In this document: piece by piece, positions 38,715 through 51,004 of the stretch
Layout: each line of letters opens with the position of its first letter
Numbering within the stretch: position 1 is the stretch's first letter
Program-made: the position numbers and the translations under genes
Notes under the pieces: generated by a model
What the model saw: the letters and a program-made list of their open reading frames with translations, nothing else
The model's database searches: none
What the model was told of the DNA's origin: nothing
NCBI GenBank assembly: GCA_036345935.2
Contig: JADWOT020000002.1
Coordinates: forward strand, 3,291,034-3,355,033
Length of the DNA stretch: 64,000 nt
Origin: Taenia hydatigena
Lineage: Eukaryota; Platyhelminthes; Cestoda; Cyclophyllidea; Taeniidae
Direction of reading: 5' to 3'

Positions 38715-39462
38715 GTCCCTGGTAGGCTGTCCACCACCTCGGTGGTTTAGCTCCAATTAGGCCTTCAGCTTGGTAACCACACCTCCAGGGCCTCTGCACT
38801 TGTCAAGTAATGGCTGGATTGAAGGCCTTTTAGTGCCATTGAGGAGAAAGAGCATGTGATAACATTGTTAACAACGCAGATGACAGACCGTTGACAAGGC
38901 TGTAAATACGTGGAAGTCCACTTCAACTTTGGGAACTTTGTAGGTAACCGGTGCGCTTCAATGTGAGGACATTTATTCCTGTTGACGGGTTTGCTCAGAC
39001 TTACAAAACATTAATGAAACGACCCGAAACATGACTTGTTACTTAATGAAAATTTAGGTAAACGGGAACCGTTTAAACGGAACTAAAATGTCGCGTTCCC
39101 AAAGCAGGCTTCACAGGCACAACCATTTCGAATATTTTCGTGCCAGGCATCTATGATCCGAAGAGGAAAGTGCATCGCCTCATCACCTTTTGCAATGGAA
39201 TATCAAAGATTGCAGTTTGCTTGAGCCATAGTAAACTATATAAGTGATTGGGTCAGCCTTTCCCAGTTAGGCATTTCACAGTACAAGCATAAAGGACAGC
39301 CAATCTGTACAGATGATGAAAGCAAAGGAGCCACTAATGTCAGTAACAAAGCAAAAATATCTAATCGTGAATGCGGCCAGCTAAAATTTTGCCTCGCCAG
39401 CTGCGACCACATATAAAGCGTAGATCAAAGCACTCATCTGCCGTGACCTTACAAACAGAATG
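38715..39462 (+). repeat. left 748-bp inverted arm
   Basis: Pairs base for base with the right arm apart from a few substitutions and no length change. A small imperfect hairpin (ACCACCTCGGTGGT) lies about 20 bp from the outer end. Confidence 0.95.
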
Positions 39463-41574
39463 AAGTAACTGTCTTTCACTGTAAATTTCCTATTCAACTA
39501 CATCAGCTTTCCTAAAAAGACAAAAACTTACCGTTTTTCACCATGCTCTGACATCGTGAGTGCATAATGGTGGCGAAGTGGACTGTTTACCTACCTTAAT
39601 AATTGCTGCAACTTCCAAAGCACTGCATGAAATGTCCAGCTGGATAGAGCTTTATGCACCGTTCAAAATTATAGAGCATTGAATAAAAGTGCGAAATGTG
39701 GGACCATTTCCCTTCGTGTAGGGTTCCTCTGTAGCTATGGCGGCAACACAACAAATAGTAGCTGCATCAACAGGAATCGCACATGAAGCATTCCACTTTT
39801 AGCAAGAAGTTTGGGGGATTTGCGTTCAAAACAATCAAATGAGTGTACTCTTGGCAACATGTAAAGATACATAAAAAGCGTGATTAAGTCGCCGAAATTC
39901 CTCAAACAAATGAAGGCCGGAATGTGAGTCGTGCAAGGAACACGCGTCAATGTGTGCTGCTTTGAAATCAGCCTGAGGTTGACGATGGTACTTAAAGTGC
40001 CAGAGGCGGAGGGGATAGGCCACTCTCGCAGTATGTTTCACCTAGAGCGAAAAATTGAAAGTGACGCTATGATCTACTTAACTCGTCTTTTTTCTTACGT
40101 CAAAGATTAATTTGATCGTTATGATGATTTGAAATTTGTTTTCTGAATTGTTGATTTTTAAAATAGTTAATTTAAATGAGTGTCACAATCCTTCTAAGTG
40201 CAGTTGAGATGAACTGGGTCGAAGCATTCAGGCGGAATGTATGCCGCGCAGCTCAGCAGTAAAGGAGCATAAAAGCCAGGCCTTGCTCAAGCAACCCATC
40301 GTTTGGAATCACTGCTTTCATTATGTGGACTGATGTTTTTGTACCTTCACAAGGAATCCATCCATCCCTATTGGGATTCTGCCAGGCCCTAGTCCCCATG
40401 CAATTCTAGGAATATGAACCCTTTGCTGGATTTGCCATGCAGTGACAATAAAATGAGGCCAGCAGCGTGAATTCGTAAATAACCTCCGTTCCGAAACAGA
40501 GGCAAGTGAAAGGAAAGGTGTCACTATCATCACAGTCTCAACTATGCAAAGGCCAACTGACGATTGTAGCAGATTCACACACCATTTACCGTGAAACGCT
40601 GCTGAGGCTATGGGGCTAAACTAGATATCGCCTCTCCATTATGGTCATCAAATCCTCAGCCTACACAAGATAGGTGACAATAGGCTTGCGATTCTGAGGA
40701 CTCGTCGCCTCCATTATTGGTAACGACGCTTCCAAGCCTAGAGGACTTGCTACACCAGTCAAATCTTTTTCTAGTTTGCATGCAAAAGACATAATAAACT
40801 ACTTTTATTGTGCTTGTCGGTAAATGCAAGTTCCGAAGAGACATGTATTCGGAGTAGCTGCAAGAGAAGAAGACACGCAGAACCTCAAACCTCAAATGCC
40901 TACTTCAGACCAAGGAAAACTCAAAGTATCTCAAGCATTAAAACCGAGGGAATATGTTTACCATGCTACGGTCACTGCATAAGTGGCAGTTTGGGTTTGA
41001 TGATGAGAAAAAATTGACTGCAGCGGCTGAATAAACATTAGCAATGCCAATAATTTGAAGGGGCTCAATAATACGAAATATTTGCGCATTGTTGCACCTC
41101 TTTAAGCAGGTTCTGAATGCACTTGCCTTTTAGCAGCGAAACCAACTTGCAGGTTTGAGTAGAATAGTTGTCAGCATTTCATGACAGGGTGGAAGGTTCA
41201 TCCATTTAAGTGAACAGAGAGTGCACATCTTTAACGATGAAGTAGAAAAGACGACTCGCCTTTGAGTTAGACAAGACTTCCACACAGTGTTCGACTAAAA
41301 CCAAACTGCGGTCTTTTAATGAGGCCACCTCGACATTTGCTGCCTTGGAACAATGGTGAGATCCACCTAAATGTAACAGATGCAACTGTAATAACAGCGA
41401 TTTAATCTAAGTCTAGTCAGCCGCTCATCAAACCTAATTTTAACCTTCATTATTCAAGGCTTCGTCGAATACATTTCGTCGCATCACACTTTTTCATTTA
41501 TCGAGACTTCCTCACATGAGCTACAATGTCTTAGAGAGGTGAGGTAGATTTGTGGAGAAAAACACGCTATACAA

Positions 41575-41770
41575 AGTAGGATAAGATTTATCATTGGTCA
41601 TTCTTGTAGTGGCAGAGGAAAACCGAGTTGTGAATGGTTCTTCCTATCTGAGGAACATATCTGATGAAACGCGGATGATGCACACCATGCTGCGATTCAC
41701 CCGATTGTGGGTACTCTTAACAACCTTGCACATAATTTAGCCTCTCCCTGATACCCTGCCAGCGATATTG
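41575..41770 (+). repeat. internal direct repeat, copy 1
   Basis: Matches 41905-42111 at about 70-75%. Shared blocks are CATTCTTGT(A/C)GT(A/G)GCAG, GAGGA(A/G)CATAT(C/T)TGATG, CAACCTTGCA(C/T)ATAA and GCCTCCCT-like sequence. Offset is about 330 bp. Confidence 0.65.
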
Positions 41771-41904
41771 GATACAAGAGTTTCGGGTCTAGTCAATCTT
41801 TGTCTCCTCAATTCAAATCTTTCATTGTTTGGAGCTTAGTCGAATATAGATAATCGCGCTGATGTTGTTCTTTGCCGCGACTTCATCACATTAGCGCTGA
41901 ACTC

Positions 41905-42111
41905 AGTAGGAGAAGATTCATCACTAAACATTCTTGTCGTAGCAGTAGGAAACCAAGTTAGGAAAATGATTTTCCCTGCTGAGGAGCATATTTGATGCTT
42001 GACCCCGAAAACAAGGCCGATGTATGAAGTGCTGCGATTTACGCAATTGGGAGTACCCTCAGCAACCTTGCATATAAGTTGGCGCCTCCCTAATACAATT
42101 TTAGTGATATT
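41905..42111 (+). repeat. internal direct repeat, copy 2
   Basis: Partner of 41575-41770. It lies within the 103-codon minus-strand frame, while copy 1 has no matching open frame, so the frame is unlikely to be conserved coding sequence. Confidence 0.65.
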
Positions 42112-43484
42112 GCCGTTGTCTCGAACGTCCTGGCGCGCAGTCACCATCGGTGGTATTCGTGGTGCATAATGGTTCTGTAACCGCCGTCAACTTTTGGCAG
42201 CGTAGCGAGCCATCTGTCTATCTGGAGGCTGTCTCGAATGTCCACCCATACCCGGTGGGTTCGCGCAGCACCTACCTTCCTACTTTCTGCCTACCTTTGT
42301 CAGCCTTCTCCAGCGGTCACTGTTATCACTCTCTTGCTTTGCTTGTGGCGACAGCCGCATCAGCAAAGCTGTGAATTGTGGTGGTTAGGATTCAATTGCT
42401 TTTCTCTCCTGAGTCAGTTTTCAAACGCTTTTCACCAAAGTTCTCTTCTAAAGGAGCATTTTACCTTTATATTTCATTTTGGCATCAACCAGGAAGACTA
42501 CTGCCAGTGCGTAAGGAAGGGCATATTGTGCATGATAATAACAAAAGGTGCTAATGCATCGAATGAGTCGAGCGTTGGACCAACTTTAATCTCGAGAGAT
42601 AGCAAGAATAGCCTCCAAAGAAGGAATTCGAAATGCTAAACATTTTGTCGGCTGATGCAGGAAATAAGTATGAATTTAGACTAATCAAAGCAGTTCGGAT
42701 AAGGGCAAAACCTTCACACACAAGCCGAAACCTGCTCGCTGATACACATGGTCTTGTTCGCACTTAATCACGATTTCAAGTGAAAAGCAGCCAGACTCAT
42801 ACGATGCACATCAAAACACAGACTTTTATAAAATGAAGCAAAACGGATGAAGGAGTCGTGGATGTTTAAGTGGAAGGCATGTCCTGCCAAGGAATACACA
42901 AAAAGAGTAGCAGCGTTGGCGCAGCAACAAAAGTGCGTGATCGAAAGTAAGGGGACTCAAATGTCCCCAAATCGCTTTGGTGATGAACAAAGTTTATAGT
43001 TAAGGAAAGGATGACGCATCTGCATACACGTTTATCGCTATTTCGTGGACCTAAGGTGATACAAATAAATGTAGCCACTATCAAATATCCCTCAAAGCCG
43101 CACTCAATTTGATTAGTGGTGTCATAGTTTGATCTCTTAGTGTCAATACCACACAGAACACTGGTAGCTATTGAAGAACTAGTGCGTGTGACCACTAGTA
43201 GCGCTAGTCACAGATATGGACAAAATAATTAAATAACTGTCTTTTCGAAACATCCAAAGATAATCTTAAGTCTGCAGGTGAGAGGCCGCATAATTAGTGC
43301 AATGCAAAGTAAAATTTAGTGGGTAAAAGCACAATCATTTGCTGGGTTGAAAAGTTGGCTGCGTCAAGCATAGAGGCTACTAGCAGTCGTTGATTTAGAC
43401 TGCCATGAAATATTTCAAAAGTGCTGAAGAATTGTTCCACGCCGAAGCCTTCCGAGTATTCATCAAACAAACAGAGCATCGAAG

Positions 43485-44232
43485 CATTCTGTTTGTAAGG
43501 TCACGGCAGATGAGTGCTTTGATCTACGCTTTATATGTGGTCGCAGCTGGCGAGGCAAAATTTTAGCTGGCCGCATTCACGATTAGATTTTTTTGCTTTG
43601 TTACTGACATTAGTGGCTCCTTTGCTTTCATCATCTGTACAGATTGGCTGTCCTTTATGCTTGTACTGTGAAATGCCTAACTGGGAAAGGCTGACCCAAT
43701 CACTTATATAGTTTACTATGGCTCAAGCAAACTGCAATCTTTGATATTCCATTGCAAAAGGTGATGAGGCGATGCACTTTCCTCTTCGGATCATAGATGC
43801 CTGGCATGAAAATATTCGAAATGGTTGTGCCTGTGAAGCCTGCTTTGGGAACACGACATTTTAGTTCCGTTTAAACGGTTCCCGTTTACCTAAATTTTCA
43901 TTAAGTAACAAGTCATGTTTCGGGTCGTTTCATTAATGTTTTGTAAGTCTGAGCAAACCCGTCAACAGGAATAAATGTCCTCACATTGAAGCGCACCGGT
44001 TACCTACAAAGTTCCCAAAGTTGAAGTGGACTTCCACGTATTTACAGCCTTGTCAACGGTCTGTCATCTGCGTTGTTAACAATGTTATCACATGCTCTTT
44101 CTCCTCAATGGCACTAAAAGGCCTTCAATCCAGCCATTACTTGACAAGTGCAGAGGCCCTGGAGGTGTGGTTACCAAGCTGAAGGCCTAATTGGAGCTAC
44201 ACCACCGAGGTGGTGGACAGCTTACCAGGGAC
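43485..44232 (-). repeat. right 748-bp inverted arm
   Basis: Reverse complement of 38715-39462. Differences seen include TAAG for TAGG near the outer end, GTGTAGC for GTTTAGC, and one A/T change near the inner end. Confidence 0.95.
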
Positions 44233-44778
44233 TTGCATCATCTACTACAAAATATCCCTCTTGACTCCTATTCTCAAGCCGAGCATCTACCACACGAATG
44301 TTTGGTGGACTACGCGGACCGATGCTTAAGTCTCCGCCTGCCCTATTTTGGCCTATTACTAACTCAAGGAGAACGATGGTGGCGGCAAAAGGCGAGTCTG
44401 GCGTTATTGTACATCTACTGCAATGTCTGCCAGTGAGCGCTGTGCTTTGGTGTGGTGTGATAACTGCACTGGCACTAGAAGTTTTGGGGCGAGATTTGCC
44501 CGACTTCCGACTGAATGGCCGCAAACGGCGTGCAACTTGACAATTACCCCAGTCATGTGCCTCGCAAACTTGGCATTGGCGACAAGAGCCAGAGTAGACT
44601 CAAGGCGGTTCCTGAATGAAGACGTTGGTTATGTGGGTAAGCCAAACTCCCCCTCACATCATAGTGGCTGGTCACCGTCCAGATAAAAGGAAGGCTGAAC
44701 TACAGTGATGTGAGAACAATGTGGCAAGGTAGAGGGGGTGAAAACATTGAACAATTGAAAGAATCGTAAATCATGACG
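44233..44778. other. unassigned, locally GC-richer
   Basis: Three overlapping frames of 80-100 codons (44191-44686 plus; 44222-44524 minus) reflect a lower stop density in a GC-richer patch. None has a recognisable domain, and the first starts inside the transposon arm. Confidence 0.4.
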
Positions 44779-44784
44779 TTTATT
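44779..44784 (-). promoter_or_regulatory. possible poly(A) signal for the 45-kb frame
   Basis: AATAAA on the minus strand, about 240 bp beyond the stop codon of the open frame at 45021. Position is plausible for a 3' UTR, but such hexamers are common in AT-rich DNA. Confidence 0.25.
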
Positions 44785-45020
44785 TCACGGATCTGCTATA
44801 CTAGAACATAAGCCTTAAAGTAGCGATCGGCATGGGAAATAACCTAGACGGGGGGTGTTAAAGAGTCCAATCAGGTGTTCAGGCGGTGGAGGTAAGTACG
44901 GTAGTTGAGTAAGGAAATAGCATCATAAAGAGAAAGTGAGGAAGCTGATTCAACCCTTGAATTTTACAGGACTGCAACCCGGCCTCCTCAGTTACACTTC
45001 TTTCAATGGCCTCATTTGCC

Positions 45021-45422
45021 TTAACGGGGCAGGTTTGGCAGCAGCATGAACAAAAGCTGCGGCAGCTTTTGCGAATCGCTTCGCGCTAGTATACTCTCTT
45101 CAATCACAGCTCCTGCCAATCCCTCCAACTCTCTGCCGGCCATCAAATTGTCAGTGTTACCCTGTTCTCTGTTGTACAACCACTTCAGCAAATGAATGAT
45201 CAATTTGGCTATATCATCTCCGGTCCACTGAGATGTGCTGCACACATTGCCTGAGCATGAGCTGCAACTTTCGCCTTCCATGACTACGGATGTCGTGGTG
45301 AAGATTATTTGCTGCTCTCCGTTGTTTCGCACAATCTCTTTATGCCTCTTCAAAGTCACCTGATTCTCATACATGATGGAACATGGCCGTACTTTGGTCA
45401 TCCGTGTAAATGCGTTCGTCAT
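45021..45422 (-). CDS. candidate protein-coding frame, unknown function
   Basis: This is the longest open frame in the window: 150 codons from the stop at 45474-45476 to the stop at 45021-45023. The first ATG is at 45422, giving 133 residues. The AG of the upstream TAG could serve as an acceptor (CAAGATTAG), in which case all 150 codons are an exon. Visible features are a cysteine cluster (ESCSSCSGNVCSTS), a mixed helical segment (DDIAKLIIHLLKWLYNRE), and a C-terminal leucine/proline run (LLFMLLPNLPR). There is no signal peptide and no family I recognise. Length alone makes it better than background, but there is no comparative support within the window. Confidence 0.4.
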   Translation of the reverse strand: MTNAFTRMTKVRPCSIMYENQVTLKRHKEIVRNNGEQQIIFTTTSVVMEGESCSSCSGNVCSTSQWTGDDIAKLIIHLLKWLYNREQGNTDNLMAGRELEGLAGAVIEESILARSDSQKLPQLLFMLLPNLPR

Positions 45423-45473
45423 AGTTTTCAGGTGTCCCTGCACCTCCTCTTGCTCGGTCTCTGAGGAGTACAA

Positions 45474-48400
45474 CTAATCTTGCTTGATTGGCACCAAGCA
45501 AGTCCATTCACTAGGGAGGCAAGTAATTGCAACGAATTCTGTCTCCCTCTCCACTTTCAATTTCAATGTGTCTCATTAAATCCCCGCATCTCAATGCTTT
45601 ACGTCTTGCTTAGTGGATAGGTTGACATACGTCAGCGCTGTAGATATGCTCTGGTTCAATGCACTTCCATCTCCACTCAGTAACCTGCCCTTTTACTTTC
45701 GTCTAGGTGCCTGCGTACTTGCCTGAAATTCTGCCAGTTTGTCCGTCTGCCTGCTCAATATCTTGTTAGACTGGCGGGCTGCATCACTGCCCTCTCTTTT
45801 CTCGACTGCATATTTCACTCCTAGGCTTCATTTTATAATGCACAGTGTATCCGTTGATGTGTATTAGCCTTGCACATTGTACTTATTTCTCTCTCCTCTT
45901 GCCTCACGCCTTTCAATAGACTAACACACTTTTCCACTTTCGCTCGAATGTCTGCTCACCAGCGTGTCTGTATAATAATAGGCTCGCGGCACTGAAAAAG
46001 GAAGAGAGCATCCAAGTGCACGACAAAACTTGTCAAGCAGCTCAGAATCCGTCCGGCTGTCAAAACCTAATGAGCGATCTCTAAAATTAATTCAATTACG
46101 CCAAAAATACACATACCAAGTAAAGCTCTTGTTCTGTTACAAATATTGAGCATAAAATACAAGTAATTTCGTTGTTTTCATCACTCACTTATGTATGATC
46201 TAGGGCTCAACCGAGACGCCACTTGTGTAATATATCCGTCACTCCTGTGGCCATCCTTCCTTAGAGCTCTAGACACCGCCATATTTTGTTTATGAATAGT
46301 CTTACCAAAAGCACTTAAAGAAGCAGAGAATAGACTTTCGAATGCAGATTTTAATCAAGACAACTCTAATGAATTGCTTCAAATCGCAGAGTGCGTTAGA
46401 TGCATGCGGTTGTCCAGATCCGTGCAGTATAAAGCACGCAAGCGCATTGGTCTAGTAGCAGGGCAGTGCTGTTTGGATTTGCTGCTGCTCCCACGCTATG
46501 CTTGAGCCTGCGTAGCGTGTAAGCTGAGATGTTGCGGTGTGGTTAAATACCGCATAGCTTTCGAATCCTGTCTTGATGCAAACTTTGAACAGAATTACGC
46601 TTTGCATTTACTGTTGAGTAGATGGTTTACTGCCTTATTTGTGATAAATTGGAGACTCTACCATGCATTTGGTGCACACTTATCAGCAATTATTGCCAAG
46701 TTCTGTCTGCTCGAGGCCACTCAGCACTATGGACCTCTCTTAAACGATTGTGCGTAGTCGGTGGACTGAGCAGGAAGACCTTTAAATTAGTGAAAAGCAG
46801 CTAGACGCAAGACCTTAAATCGCATGCTTCGTACAGCATGCAGCGAAACAGGATCGTAGAAAAATCCGTTTCACCTTAGAAATAGCAGGAAGAGAGGAAG
46901 GAGAGAGAATGTAGGGAGGGGGAGTGTGGAAGGTACTACCTCATACCCATTCTCTGCACCCTCATAACTCCACTTACCTAAGAGAAGGTCATCAACTATC
47001 TTAAGCACCAGACTATTACGCAAAGAAACAGAGAGGAACGTGTGAGTGCTGGACCAATATTTGATTTTTAGAAACGAATTGCATGATAAAATGAGAAGCT
47101 GTAAGTTGATCCCCTTTACAAGGCTAATAGACTGAAATTGTGGCCGTTCCGCCAAACAAACTAGTTGACAAACAAATTAATTGATGCAGAAATTACAATG
47201 TAAGAACCGAAAACGTAGCTTCAGTGGTAAGCATTATCCACTATAATAATGACAACATGTTCCTTCTTTGCATCCAGAAAGGCAAGGCAGCGTAGTTGCC
47301 CACTAGCCAAGAGCGGCGCAACACAGTTGACCGAGTGACTTGCACAAACGGCCGATTTCACAAAAGTTTACCACTTTTGTGCGAATTGAAGGAAAATTGG
47401 GGCGCCCTTAGAATATGCGGGTTATACTTCCAGAAAACTGGCAACACAAGTCAATCCAAAAATAACAGCATAGCTAGCTCTGCTCGCATAACTTGTCAAA
47501 ATCATGAGTTAAGACTCGAGCTGCCTATGCGAGTAAACATATAGGAAAATCCACCTTTTATTGTGCATTATCAGCAAGGAATCTTGTCGCCTTGCCGGTA
47601 TTCAGCCTTGCAGTCAAGCGATCCCGTTTCGAGGACTGGCCTTACCTCTTACTGGATGCAAATAAAACCTTTTTAGAAAAGATTTCATTATTTACCAACG
47701 ATTAAGTTCATAGTAGCATCCATGCACCGATTCGGTTGGTAAGGCTATCGCAGAACTTCACTGAGATTAAGACTGATTTCCTTGGCCTCAATTGTTTGGA
47801 TAGGTGCAGGAATGTTTATTTGGGTTTGAATCCGTTAGCGCCAAATATAAATAGGTAAAATCCTAGAACCTGACACAAAATGAGGACAAGGAAGGAGGTG
47901 AGGTGTATATGAGCTTCATTATTCTTATTTTTTCGAAGGACATGCACTTCGTGTAGACTGCCATCAGTAAAGCAGTCGCTAAGGCGTTTGTTGATAGCTC
48001 TGTACTTCTTCAAGGTGCGTTGCGGTGCTGCAGTTCCTGCATTATGACGGAGTAGACAGAAAGGATCAAATGAAGTGCAAATAAAGGGCTTGGATGCGTG
48101 GAGAAAAGGGCTTATTACTCGGTTAGTACTTATAAAGATTAACGGTTCGACGTTGGAAAAGCTCTTGATTATACGCGAATTATATCTGCCGTCTATCTAC
48201 CATGTTGAGGTGCGCCTCCCTAATGTGAAGTAGGGACTTCGCATCTGCCGCGGTACCGTCAAGTAGACAGAAAATGCACAATGTGAATTCTCCTTTGATG
48301 GCTAAATGCTAACTAGTCTGCTCTTTACTTTTCCATTTCCTACGTACTCTATTTGTTTATGCAGATCCTGAACGAATCTGTGCTACTGCTGCCACTGCTG

Positions 48401-50731
48401 CTGTTGTTCAGTTGCGCCAAGCGTACGCCAGCCATTGGTTTCGGGGCATATTTTAACAGTGCGGTGAACCGACGTTCCGCAAATGCCCCTGTAACGAGTG
48501 TTCAATGTGGTAATCTTGAAAGAAATCCCTTGTTGAAATAGGTGACCTGTCCCATTGAATCCTTTTGTCCCCAACAACTGTCGAGACGTTGGCCTTATCT
48601 CCAGTTACTTTAACATTCCACGACTCTACACCTGCAAATTTGCCATGGAATAGTGCTCGCATCACCTATGCCGCCAGCTCCCACTGTCTTGGTCGAAATA
48701 TAGCGTTTTTGTTACAACTTTAGTCTGAGCTTAGCGAAAGGGTAAGATTTTTCGGGTCAGGTTTTTGTCTACGCAGAGTAACTCAAGGGATGAGGTGTAA
48801 ACTTAAGCCTGGCAAAGGGGTCTGCAAGTATTTGAGTTCATCTAGTTTTGTCGTCAACCGTCTCAAACGGATCTTTTTGTCCTAATTCAGCAATAAGCCG
48901 TCTTCTCAACCGCAAAAGAGGTTAATCGGGTTGCGATTTAAAATGGGCACATGTATGGCTTGAGAAACTTACTTGGCCAATAAGTTCATGACCCACTCAA
49001 AACGTATGATCCATACAACCGGCACAAGCCCTAACATCTGTCGCAAATAGTGGAATTGTTGACTCGTTTTCAACGAATTGGCCTGTGATGTACGCTCTAC
49101 CCACACCCGCTCCTTTATTGTACAGCTGCTAGGGAATGGTTATCTTTTTTCGAGATCAGAGTTCGTTCGGAGCCGTAAATCGTCGAAAATGCGTTCCACT
49201 AATGTGGGTCACCATAACAGATCGTGCTGAGAATGTACGCTTGAACTAAAGGAAGGCAGGGAATCCGATTTGGCACTTGCAGTAAACCATTGGCTTAAAT
49301 TCTTAAATGCGTGGCTGATTTATTGGCTGCTATTTGTTCCGCAAAGCTGCTCAATTTGAATATTTTGATTGCAGAGACTTTCTATCAGATCGATAATGAC
49401 ATAGCTTCCATAAAGCAACAGGAATATTGTGAACTTTCTGTAAGGGCAGATTGGGGGATAGTTATGCAGAATCCCAAAGGGCTATGTCACCGGGTTGTGC
49501 GATCCCAATCTTTGCCTTACCGATGGAACGCACAAAATTGCTTAGTGAAAATTTTGTCAATCATCGTCTCAAGGATCTTTAATGGAGTGCTAACCATTAT
49601 TCTGAATGGGCTCGTAATAACGACAACTGCATAAATTAAAGGATTTACAAGGTTGAGAAGTATTTGAAACATATCGATGATTTAACCTGATCAATTAGGT
49701 AGAAATTGCCAATAACACCAAACTATGGAGCGGCCGTGTAAAAAATATGGGAAATACGCTGCTCTGCAACTTAAGCTAAAAGTAGGGAGCCAAGTCGCCT
49801 TTGATGCTCAGGTGACGCGTGCGTTAGTAAAAGTGCTCTTTAGGTGAGAAGCATTCGGCGAACGAAAAGCCAGCAACGAGGACATCGTTAGCTCTCCTTG
49901 AGGTAGACTAGAGTTCGAAACGTAAGCACTCAGAATTGCATTCACCAAGTTAAAGATTACCAAATAAATCTGGTCCTTAAAGATTTAAATAACCAATGGA
50001 ACAAAATAGACGAGGAATCTGCTGCACCACTAGCAATACCTGTGCGCCTTCCCGCACATAGGACCCATTAATAATGATTAACACTATCAAATTGACCCTC
50101 TACTCTAACTTGCCATGCCAAAGGATGCCTCAGCTTCTTTGTGCGGAGTCTATTTCCTCTCGAGGTATTAGAGGCATCATTCTAAACACCAACTTGAAGC
50201 AATGTTGCACCAGCTTATCTCGACCCTTCACTGAAAATTGATGGCAGGTACTTGTTGCGAGAAATTTAATAGAACGCGTTATGGTAGGCTGAGTTCTCTG
50301 TGGCTCAACTCTATGCGAACCTGATGGGACGATAACTACCTGATCCTAGTAATGCAACCAAAAGACTGCTTAAAACAGGCAAATGGACCAAAAGAAAAAC
50401 GGGGACGTTTGTTCCCTATTATTCATGAATATTTAAAGAAACTGATTTATGTAGGACAAATTTCAACAGAGCAATGCAGCTCAACTTTCTTCAGGCGAGT
50501 GCCAAAAGGCTGATTGATTCCAGCCAGTTGTCTCTAACCGTAAACACGTGCTTGATAAGTTTGTTTGCAAAGCATCCCCAAAGCCACATCTCGTAAACAC
50601 ACCTCGATCAGCTAACTTGGAAGACATCTGCTCAATGGCCGCCCCTACATTGTTCCTTGGCCTGTCGTGAATACGCTTACGACAATTACTACTGATGATT
50701 ACCAAAAATAAATTTACCCGACTGCATTCAT
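45474..50731. other. unassigned, no gene recognised
   Basis: The stretch holds one short dispersed repeat (45591-45684), an imperfect CTG run near 48379-48408 and assorted frames up to 107 codons (49311-49634, plus). No domain, RNA gene or further large repeat is visible. Confidence 0.45.
45591..45684 (+). repeat. short dispersed repeat, copy 2
   Basis: Partner of 30386-30480, 15 kb away, in the same orientation. Confidence 0.65.
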
Positions 50732-50736
50732 TTATT
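50731..50736 (-). promoter_or_regulatory. possible poly(A) signal at gene 3' end
   Basis: AATAAA on the minus strand overlapping the stop codon (AAATAA) of the hydrophobic tail frame. Suggestive only. Confidence 0.25.
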
Positions 50737-51004
50737 TGGTGATGACTTGTGGCTCAAGAATTCTTCGAGTCGAGGAAAGAAGCCTCTCGACTTTTACGAA
50801 TTCGACTGCCATCTTCGTAACTGGCCTCCCAAACACGTAAGCAAAATAAGTAGGCAAATACGCTACTGCTATCGCATCAATTATCCAGCAAAGTCCCAAA
50901 ACGATGAAAAAGTAGAACAAATAAAATTGGGCTTCATTGACACTCTTGCTGAAATCGCTCGCCATGATCTTGGTGTTTAACAGCATAGCCAAGAAGCAGG
51001 ACAT
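50732..51004 (-). CDS. hydrophobic tail frame, possible C-terminus of the ankyrin gene
   Basis: An open frame of 90 codons starts within the last ankyrin exon but in a different phase. It encodes two adjoining hydrophobic stretches (FYLFYFFIVLGLCWI and AIAVAYLPTYFAYVF), then a basic tail (VKVERLLSSTRRI). That would fit a membrane-anchored C-terminus. Joining it to the ankyrin frame needs a one-base shift, or removal of the 23 nt GTAGAAC...CCACAG between codon GCT and ATTATG, which restores phase. A 23-nt intron is shorter than most animal introns, so a sequencing error, a genuine frameshift or an unrelated small gene are alternatives. Confidence 0.4.
   Translation of the reverse strand: MSCFLAMLLNTKIMASDFSKSVNEAQFYLFYFFIVLGLCWIIDAIAVAYLPTYFAYVFGRPVTKMAVEFVKVERLLSSTRRILEPQVITK

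Larger units (their letters stand above)
39463..43484. other. interior of the long-inverted-repeat unit
   Basis: No recognisable protein domain. Frames of note are 41836-42147 (minus, 103 codons), 42238-42639 (plus, 133 codons), 42866-43195 (minus, 109 codons) and 43294-43479 (minus, 61 codons, starting 6 bp inside the right arm). None is shared elsewhere in the window. A diverged direct repeat occupies 41575-42111. Confidence 0.5.
38715..44232. mobile_element. 5.5-kb unit bounded by near-identical 748-bp inverted arms
   Basis: Arms 38715-39462 and 43485-44232 are reverse complements with about 5 mismatches in 748 bp, both starting GTCCCTGGTA. The arms end sharply at both sides. A TTG triplet flanks both outer edges (38712-38714 and 44233-44235), a possible 3-bp target duplication that could also be chance. 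The 4.0-kb interior has no transposase, polymerase or integrase motif; its longest frames are about 100-133 codons. A diverged arm fragment at 23.2 kb shows the arm is a repeated family. A non-autonomous DNA transposon with long ends fits best; a recent inverted duplication is the alternative. Confidence 0.75.

Noticed and set aside
42150..42374. Plus frame with NFWQRSEPSVYLEAV as a possible gypsy gag start
   Set aside because: Resemblance to the gag entry motif is confined to a few residues, with no zinc knuckle or protease following.
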